Source: Globodera rostochiensis (lineage: Eukaryota > Nematoda > Chromadorea > Rhabditida > Heteroderidae). Taken from it: 64,000 nucleotides of DNA. How positions within the stretch are numbered: position 1 is the stretch's first letter; every line of letters begins with the position of its first letter. The notes under the pieces were generated by a model. The model made no database searches, was not told the DNA's origin, and saw nothing but the letters and a program-made list of their open reading frames with translations. Of the stretch, positions 56,601-64,000 are shown piece after piece. Made by a program: the position numbers and the translations under genes. The stretch lies in the NCBI GenBank assembly GCA_018350325.1, contig JAEVLN010000012.1:620001-684000 (forward strand), given 5' to 3'.

Positions 56601-57140
56601 TGTTTTGTTTTGTCGTTCTTAATTTATATTTATTTTTTGAAGACTACCAGTAGTTTTCTGTTAACAAGGCATCAATTTTAAATGATTTCAGCAAAATAAC
56701 ATAAAAAAATTGAATAAATGGAAGGCCATTGAATTGAATAAGTATTGAACATAAAAATAACATAATTCGCTTTGTACAAAAAATTTTTGCCAACAACACA
56801 AAAATATGTTTAAATATAGATAATTAATTGGTATTTCCTTGGAAGAAAGAGCGTGTCAAATTTAGCTCAATCAATCGCATTCAGTTTAGCTTATTGTTGT
56901 TAGCCAGCCCCCCCCCCTTTTTTACATATTTTAACGCAGAATTCTTTTTGCTTCGCTTCTCTTTCATTTGATTTTCTTATTTCTTCACAGAAACGCCACA
57001 TCGTGGCAAAACATAGGGCAAAATGTCAATGGTAAAGACCAAAAGTGAAAATCGTTCTCGGAAAGCCTCAACTCGGGGCTTAAACTTTGTAAAATTCCAG
57101 TTGTGTCAGTTTTAAATACTTTTGCAACTCAAAGTCCATT

Positions 57141-58963
57141 ATGTCCCTTGACAATTCGCTGAAAGAAGTGGCGAACAACCGGTGTTTCAACGGTTATCAG
57201 AAAATTTTTGAACATGAAAGGTATTTTCTAAAAAGAAAATTCCTTAAATTGTGCGTTATTAGTGCCCAACTGAAGTGCCGGATGCGCTTTGGCGCTTTTT
57301 TGCCGGACAATCAGCAGAACGAACATTTGCCAGTGCTCTTCTATCTATCTGGCATGCTTTTCAATTCGGAGTTGGGATTCAAACATCGTTTTATTTTTAT
57401 ATCTGAAAATTTTCAGGTTTAACATGCACAGAGGAGAATTTTATCGTCAAAAGCGGCATGCAGAGATTTGCGTCCGATCGGAAAGTTGTTGTGATCAATC
57501 CCGACACGAGCCCCCGGGGCGTTGTCACCGGAATTGATGACGACCCGAACTTTGGTGCTGCGGCTGGATTGTAATGCTTCAAAATTATGGAAAAGCATTA
57601 ATTTTATTTCTGTTCGTTATCTGACAAAATTGTAAATGTTTGTTGGGTTTTTCGACCGAAAGTTCAAAATTACTCATAATTTTTCGGCCTCGAATTTTTA
57701 TGAAATATCTTAATTCGGAAGGATCCCTAAAAGCTTTATTTATTTTGTTATTAAAATAGAAACAAAAATTTTAAATTAAATGCCGAGAATTTCAGTTATT
57801 TGGACGCGACGGAGCCGAAGTGGGCGCAGAATTACCGGATGTATTCATACTTTTTGGAGGAGCTTGTGCCGCTCGTGTTCGGCACATTTGCATTGGACAA
57901 GAACAAATGTGGCATTTTTGGACATTCAATGGGAGGCCATGGCAAGTAACGAGGGATGGACAGGGGACCCTATTGTTTTGCAAAATTAATAATTTTTTGG
58001 TCAATAATTTTTCTAGCTACGTCCCTGGTTTTTAGTGGTCTATTTTTCCCTTTTTATTGCATTTTTGTATTTTTTCTTCCGAAAAATGTTCGATTTTTAG
58101 GGGGTTTGTTTTCCGTTTTTATTGCATTTTTTGTTAGCAATTTTCAAAAATGCAAATTCGGAGGGGAGTGAGGTCGACGGTGCCGATAGGCGCCGCCGGG
58201 AAAAATTTTTGAATTTTTGATGACAAATTTGTTAAGAAAGATGGTCCAAAAAAAATTACGAATATTACAAAACAAAAGGGTCCCCCTTTGTTTTTTTCCT
58301 CAAATTTTATTTTGAGGGGGTGGGGAATGCCCCCCCCCCTGACCCTCTCCCCCCTAGCTACGTGCCTGCCCCTTGACCGGGAAATGAATTTCGTCGTTTC
58401 AGGTGCTCTGACCATTGGTTTAAAACATCCGGACTTGTTCAGCTCCGTGTCGCTTTTTGCACCGATTTGCAATCCATCGAATGCGATTGCTTTTGGACAA
58501 AAATATTTGAGGGCCTTTTTGGGGGACGACGAGGGAAAATGGGCCAATTACGATGCCACCGAATTGGCCAAAAAATACAATGGGCCGAAGAGGGAAGTGC
58601 TCATTGATCAGGTGCGGACTTTAAGCTTCATCAGCGCAATTTTGTTTACGAGAGACCCATTGGCGTCGATAGGCGTTGCCGAGAAAGTTGAACCTTTTGG
58701 GAAAAATATGAAAATCGAGAAATTTCCTTTCTCTGTGTTTTGTGAGAGGGCGTGGGGCGCTTTGTTCACAACAAAAACTTAAGGGAAGCGCCGATCCGTT
58801 CCTCGGCAGAGGCGAGCTTTTGCCCGACAATTTGCTGGACGTCAAGAACCCGAATTTGACATGGAAATATCGACTTCAGCCAGACTACGATCACGGCTAT
58901 TTCTTCATACAAACATTCATCGGAGACCATTTTGAACATCATTTTAACTGTTGGAAGAAATGA
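57141..58963 (+). CDS. ESD: S-formylglutathione hydrolase (esterase D)
   Basis: This cytosolic serine hydrolase completes glutathione-dependent formaldehyde oxidation. Six exons (57141-57220, 57263-57351, 57417-57570, 57796-57941, 58403-58611, 58784-58963) close in frame to 285 residues, the usual length. Landmarks are [59 protein letters not shown], the nucleophile motif [30 protein letters not shown], Asp in GSADPFL, and His in [19 protein letters not shown]. Two introns are GC-AG (57352-57416, and 57942-58402 with the consensus GCAAGT). The second intron is long and carries a repeat-like segment. ESD is 293 bp upstream of the collagen gene on the same strand. Confidence 0.95.
57990..58375. 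repeat. Repeat-like segment in ESD intron 4
   Basis: The segment is bracketed by CTAGCTACGTCCCTGG (about 58014) and CTAGCTACGTGCCTGCCCC (about 58356) in direct orientation. It contains internal T-rich near-repeats (TTTATTGCATTTTTGT at about 58052 and 58120) similar to the PSMC2-intron repeat, plus C runs. It is probably a decayed mobile element, judged by pattern only. Confidence 0.5.
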
Positions 58964-59256
58964 TCGTTTGGAAATGTCCACATTTTAATTTTAACACACT
59001 TTGTTCATTTTTGTTTTATTTAATATAATTAATTCCGCAAATCCATCCATTCACTTTTGATCATTTGACCCATTTCGGACTGATTCCCTTACCGGATGAA
59101 TTATTTACTGCACCAATTGGGTCAATGCATCGACAGCAACGAAAGTCGCGGGAATGGTTTACCCCCCCCCCCCCCCCTCCCCTTAACACGACCGGATCAT
59201 TCATTCATTTAATCTCCACAAATTGTTCTGCTGGAAGTTTTGGTGTATTTTAAGTG

Positions 59257-61024
59257 ATGAAAGGATTTCATTACACCCGGGGGGACATCGATGATCTTGC
59301 GGACGATCAGCCCCCCAATTTCGTCCGAATTGCCTTCGGCTCCATTCTGATCAGCGTGTGCTGCTTGGCAATAATGGCGTTGGCTTTGCCCGTTTTGCAT
59401 TTTCGTCTGGAGGCCTCTTTCGTGGACATTGAGCAGAGAATGGACGCCTTTCGGGTCAGAAAAAGGAATTTGGCAGCCCAAATTTCGCAAATATTCAAGT
59501 TTGCTTCAAAAAACATTTGGAGCCAAATGCTGTTCGACCAGGCCGAGAGGGGCGGGCGGCGCCATCGCCATTCCGGTGAATTTCCAAAATGAAATTCAGA
59601 AAATTGTTTTTCCCGTACCCTGGAGGGTTTTTCTCTTTTTTTCTTAAATATTTGTATTTCTTCCTTTCGTTAGACTACGGCCCCTCCACCCCAACTTCTG
59701 AGGACAACCAGCAGTGTACCAGTTGTGTGCAGCTCCAATGTCCGCCCGGCCCCCCGGGGCCTCCAGGGGTTGCAGGCGAAGACGGGGCGGACGGACTTCC
59801 CGGAAGGCCGGGAAAGCCCGGTTTTTGTAGACCATTTTTGGGTAAAATCTGTCCATCTTGAAGGTCTGGACGGCCTCGACGTTCCGCTGGAGCCCGAGCC
59901 AAGTTACCCATGGTCTATTTGAACGCTGAATTCGAGTTGATTTGACGCATTCCCAACGCGAATTAAGTGTCATTTGTCCGGCCGGACCGCCTGGTCTTCG
60001 TGGCCCCCAGGGCGAACCGGGCCGTTCAGGGCCTCAGGGGGAGCCCGGCCCGCCGGGTGAGTTTTTGTAATTTCTTTTTAAAAACTCCTAATTACCACAA
60101 AGGGCTTCCTGGGCGGCCAGGAAAGCCGGGCCGAGTTGGCGACGCTGGGCCGACCGGACCGAGGGGTGAACCTGGCGAGCCCGGAATAAAAGGTAATCAA
60201 TGCTTTTAATTTGAATAATCTTTTGCCATAAAATACTTTTTAATTCTAAGGGCCTCCCGGGGACGACAGCATCGGCGGAACTGGCATTAAAGGACCCCCC
60301 GGGCCGCCAGGTAGAAGAAAGCCTTTAAAAAAAGATTAGAAGCTGGACGAATAACTTTAAAGGTCCGCGAGGTCCAAAAGGTCCGCCGGGGCCAAACGGA
60401 ACGCCTTCACAGAATGCGGGGCCGCCGGGATCGATTGGAGAAGTATTTTTAATAATACAAATTTAGGCATAATTACCCAAATTAAACTCTTTTCAGAGCG
60501 GCCCGCCAGGCCCTCCAGGTTAATGCCCCAGGCAAGAATTACCATCAAAGTTTATGGCTTCAGGAAAACGCGGTGAACCCGGGCCGCCGGGTCCGGTCGG
60601 AGTGCCCGGCGATTCCGGAGGTAATTGGGGGCATTGATCAGCAGCAGTGTTTCAACCAGAAAAGAGCCGTGATATTCTTGAATGATTGACCCAATATCTG
60701 TGACCATTTTGACAAGCGAAGGTCCGAGCTTTTTCAAAGATCGATCGATCGATTGATCAGAAAACAAATTCCGATGATCCAACTGATCAGTCCTTTCCTA
60801 GAACTGGGCTGAGTTATATCTGATCATTTTAAGAAAAAAGGCTGCTAGAAGCAGCCAATTCGCCCGTTGTCGAACATCGCTTCTTTTCAGAACCCGGCGG
60901 ACACTGTCCTTCGTCGTGCGGCATCCAAAACATAATTGCCCCGCCCATAACCGAACTGGACACCTCCGGCGGCGGTTATATGCCCTCCGGGCCAGCAGCG
61001 CCCCGGGGTGGAGGATATTCGTGA
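59257..61024 (+). CDS. Nematode cuticle collagen
   Basis: This is a secreted structural collagen of the nematode cuticle. The start is MKGFHYTRGDIDD (ATG at 59257). A membrane/signal-anchor segment follows (VRIAFGSILISVCCLAIMAL), then the non-collagenous N-domain (FRLEASFVDIEQRMDAFRV) and a furin-like basic site (ERGGRRHRHSDYG). The triple-helical part is spread over many small exons with Cys clusters flanking Gly-X-Y blocks: CTSCVQLQCPPGPPGPPG, GLPGRPGKPG, PCVICPAGPPGLRGPQGE, GPRGEPGEPGIKGPPGDD, and GPPGPPGKRGEPGPPG. After PGGHCPSSC comes the C-terminal tail IIAPPITELDTSGGGY, ending at 61024. A 17-residue non-Gly-X-Y segment (DVPLEPEPSYP) interrupts the helix after one small exon. Confidence 0.92.
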
Positions 61025-61362
61025 AGATGAAAGAGAGACCGATTATTTGCCATGTTTTTAGATTTAGTCGAAAAAATAAATAACAAACGCCCGCCAAATG
61101 CTACTTTTTTTGTTTGTATTAAAATACCGACGACAATAAAAAAGATTTTCCGATTTTCTTTGAAATTCGGGCGCCATTTCGCTTCTGACGTCACTTTTTG
61201 ACAAATTCCGTCGCCCAATTTAAGGGAAATAAAAAATTTATTGGTAAGATTCAAAGAAAGACACAGATTAAGACGAAAATAACAAAGTGAAAACAAAAAT
61301 TGTCGCGGCGCGTTCGGGAGAAAAGGGTTAGGCTTCGCGTCGACCGTCCAAAACTTTCGTCC
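61025..61362. other. Convergent intergenic spacer
   Basis: AT-rich spacer between the collagen and transporter 3' ends. No supported feature. Confidence 0.45.
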
Positions 61363-63843
61363 TCAGCCGTCGTCCACGTTGCCCTCGTGCAAAATGTGCC
61401 GGCGATTTGAATTAATTCGTTGTCGCCCGCTCTTTAACAGCGCGACAATTTGATGCGTTTCGCAGCCTTTTGTCTCCGGCAAGTACAAGTACAGATACAG
61501 CAGACTTAGCAGGGAGGGCACCGCAAACAGAGGGCCAAAAGTGAGGGGACCGACCATCTGAGTATTGGCATTTTGTAAAAAAAAACAAAAAAAAAACGGG
61601 GCTAATTTGTAAAAGCACACCTTATAGAGAGGGAGGGTGGCAAAGTTAGTGAGGGCGATCAGCACCGAGATCAGGGAGAAGCTCACGCAGAACATCGAGG
61701 AACGATGCGGCATCGGCACCAACTCGGGCGCGATGAAGTACGAAATGGGGCCGATGGCCAATCTGAAAGAAGGCACAAACAAAAAATGAGAAAGCGCCAA
61801 TTTGTGCCCTAAACTTGCCCGTAAGAGACGATGTAAGCCATCATGGCCGTCACTGCCACAAAACGCGCTGCCGGCGTCACGGGGGTGAGCGCCGCCCCGG
61901 CGATGAACAGCACAAGCAAAAGGACGGAAAGGACGCCGACAGAAAGAAACAAACGCCGGCGGGGGAAACGATCGACTAGAAAAGCGGCAAAAACGCAGCT
62001 GACGGTCAGAAGGACCATCATCAGAGAGGAGCTCAGCTGGGCCAAAGATCTGATCAGAGGGATATTTTGGCTTGGCATTAGTAATTCGAATTAATATTCC
62101 CAATGAATTATGATTCGATTCTGGAATGGACAACTTTTTTCTGATCGGTTTTATCAGAAGCTTTGAATTGGCACTGATCACGAGGGGCCAAGGCAAAGAA
62201 TTTGCAAATTTACGTGGAGAAATGCAAGGACAGCATGAAGAAAGTGCTGGACTGGAGGATTGGGTAGAAGGCCAAAGTCGGCACCATTGCCATCAGAGAG
62301 AGAATCAGCGCCTTGCGAAGGTAAGGCACCGTAAACAGAGACTGAAAGGGCAATTAATTTGTAAATTCGACGTGTTAACGAAGCGATCACTGATCAGTGA
62401 TTGATCACTCACTGACCAAAATCGATGCGTCGCCTTCGGCATTTTGGTCGTTCTGTGCCTCCTGCTGATAGTCCCTCAACGCCTGCTCGTTGGACGCCAT
62501 GGGCCCCTGGAAGAAAGTGAGTGACCGTCGCGCGGCTGCTTCGTCTCTTCTGAAAATGTACATAAAAAGGTGTCGATTTAAATGTTCGGGCGATGGGTCA
62601 AAAATCGTCCGATTTTTTTTTGTTGTTTACTTTTTGCCAAATTTGAATAAATTAAGGCCCATGGCAAATTCGAACTTTGCGATCATCAAAAACTTGGGCG
62701 TCTCCGGGATCCAGGCCAGGAACAGCACGGAGACGATGCCGGGCAGAACGGGCACGAAGAACAGCAAAGTGAGGGAGTGGCCGAGCACGGGACGAATGCC
62801 GAGGAGCATGCCGAGAAGGCCCATGGCGGAATAGCCGGTGGCGAACAGCGAAGAGAGGGCCCCTCGCAGGGATGTGGGCGAAATCTCCTGTCGGCGGATG
62901 GGATTTTATGTTTGTTCAACCACCGGCTACTGCTCGCACTTGAAGGTAGAGAATGGCGACGGTGTCGGACATGGGCGAGAAGACGGAGGCCATCAGTCGA
63001 CCAAAGACCATCACCTCCGGGTAGGGGAACAGCGTGGCCAACATTTGCAGGGCACAAGCCAACGTCATCATCGCCGTGGCCAAAATGTAAGCGGCTCAAA
63101 ATAAATTCATTTAAACGGAGAAAAATGGGGCAAATTTTAAATGTTACGCTTTCGTCCGTATTTGTCGCATAAATGCGGTGAACAGAGGGCGCCCACGATT
63201 TGGCCGGCATACCAACAGCTGTTAATGGCCGATCGAATCAGCGAAAAATGATGTTCGCTGAACGAAGTGCCGCGGTTGGTGTACGACTCGTTCAGATACG
63301 TGTCCAACTCCTTCACCGCCGTATTCACCGAAGTGTGCTTAAGCATTTATTTTAAATCACACTTAAAACGCAGCAAAAATTTGTTTTTTAATTTTCAAAT
63401 AAAGTTGAAAAACAAAAACTTTAAAAAACGATTTAGTGAATGGAAATAAATTCGTCCATTCTTGCAATTTAATGTTTTTTACTACATATGAACATTATTT
63501 TGAATTTTTGTATACATTTAAATGAAATATATGATAGGCTAAATAAATTAATTCAACAACAAAACTGCGAGAATTATGTACAAATGCTTATTTTTTGTTA
63601 AATTAATATGTGCTGACTGACCATGAACGCGCTGGGGAAGTTGGTGATGCAGGTCAAGCAGCAGCCAATTCCGACCAATTTGAACGTTTGGAGGAGGGGA
63701 AAAACGAGAGGCGATTCCTTTGCTTGTGACGTTATGAAGCTGTTGGTCGACTTCGTCACCGGGTCGGCCAATTCGATGCTTTTTGTGGTTGGCTGCTCGG
63801 GCGAATGTTGGACAATGTTTACGGCGGTAGGACAACCGCACAT
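61363..63843 (-). CDS. MFS sugar-transporter-like membrane protein (SLC2 family)
   Basis: This is a twelve-helix major-facilitator protein resembling GLUT-type hexose transporters. The start [20 protein letters not shown] at 63843 precedes a roughly 50-residue cytosolic N-terminus and TM1 ([20 protein letters not shown]). An extracellular loop [19 protein letters not shown] has a possible N-glycosylation site (NES). Family motifs are [11 protein letters not shown] (loop 2-3), [20 protein letters not shown] then [13 protein letters not shown] (loop 4-5), IPETPKFLM (PESPR variant), [18 protein letters not shown] (loop 8-9), FIAPELVP, and [18 protein letters not shown] (PETKG) near the end at 61363. 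Substrate is not predictable from what I see. The QLS motif that marks some glucose/fructose carriers is not evident. Confidence 0.85.
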
Positions 63844-64000
63844 TTTGTGAAATTGGAGCTGAATTTAAGGGAGGGGGGGGGGGAATTGTTTTATAAAAAA
63901 TTTGGAAGGGTTAAAGAGAATTTGGAAGAGTTAAAGGAACTACGTAATCACAGAATAATGATGAATACAGTGGAATGAATATGTTCAAAATGTTTGGGTC
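63844..64000. other. Upstream region of transporter at window end
   Basis: Promoter-side DNA of the transporter with a G run (about 63874-63882). Nothing else is recognised before the window ends. Confidence 0.4.

Noticed and set aside
62686..63210. 174-codon minus-strand open frame ([16 protein letters not shown]...)
   Set aside because: It overlaps the transporter exons in a different frame; the true frame has the GRLMASVF and ETPKFLM motifs.

Overview
This is a nuclear window from a eukaryote with short introns (44-65 nt where measured, a few of several hundred). Nematode origin is clear: there is a cuticle collagen with the nematode Cys-flanked Gly-X-Y layout, compact genes, and cuticle- and metazoan-type housekeeping orthologues. 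A tylenchid plant-parasitic nematode, perhaps a cyst nematode, is my inference. It rests on the unusually frequent GC-AG introns (six supported here), the divergence of the proteins from the Caenorhabditis type, and the AT-rich non-coding DNA studded with poly(C)/poly(G) runs. I saw no bacterial, viral or organellar genes and no RNA gene that I can support.

Layout. 1-6.7 kb: SNRPD2 (+), TAF8 (-), and a broken type-B carboxylesterase (+) whose catalytic core is replaced by minisatellite DNA. 7-24 kb: a minus-strand block of glycogen phosphorylase, DDX1, mitochondrial ribosomal protein uL30m, a MYND-finger protein and DDX19. 24-26.6 kb: gene-poor. 26.6-36.9 kb: an intact carboxylesterase (+), pinin (-), proteasome PSMC2/RPT1 (+) and a glutathione peroxidase (+). 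37.4-50.8 kb: mitochondrial glutamyl-tRNA synthetase (-), a CHTOP-like protein (-), ARID2 (+) and DNA topoisomerase I (-). 51.4-64 kb: an unrecognised Ser/Thr-rich protein (+), SMIM20/MITRAC7-like (-), GOLPH3 (-), S-formylglutathione hydrolase (+), cuticle collagen (+) and a sugar-transporter-like MFS protein (-).

The genes do not form one pathway. Several act in nuclear RNA biology: SNRPD2 in splicing, pinin at the exon junction, CHTOP and DDX19 in mRNA export, and DDX1. Others act in transcription and chromatin (TAF8, ARID2, TOP1) or in mitochondria (uL30m, EARS2, the SMIM20-like protein). Many neighbours are divergently paired across 0.4-0.7 kb (PNN/PSMC2, CHTOP/ARID2, TOP1/unknown, GOLPH3/ESD). 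Two minus-strand pairs are only 217 and 291 bp apart.

The most unusual features are these. (1) TAF8 intron 4 has a 31-bp tandem array in which every unit repeats a 5' splice site and could release an in-frame 18-nt microexon. (2) One carboxylesterase is core-deleted and filled with minisatellite. (3) Two near-perfect long palindromic elements sit inside first introns, one with a 10-bp target duplication. (4) GC-AG introns are common. (5) Two upstream segments share a peptide whose codons differ only at synonymous positions. Exon structures for SNRPD2, TAF8, the intact carboxylesterase, GPX, the unknown gene and ESD were checked by hand for frame closure. The others are outlined from protein similarity only.
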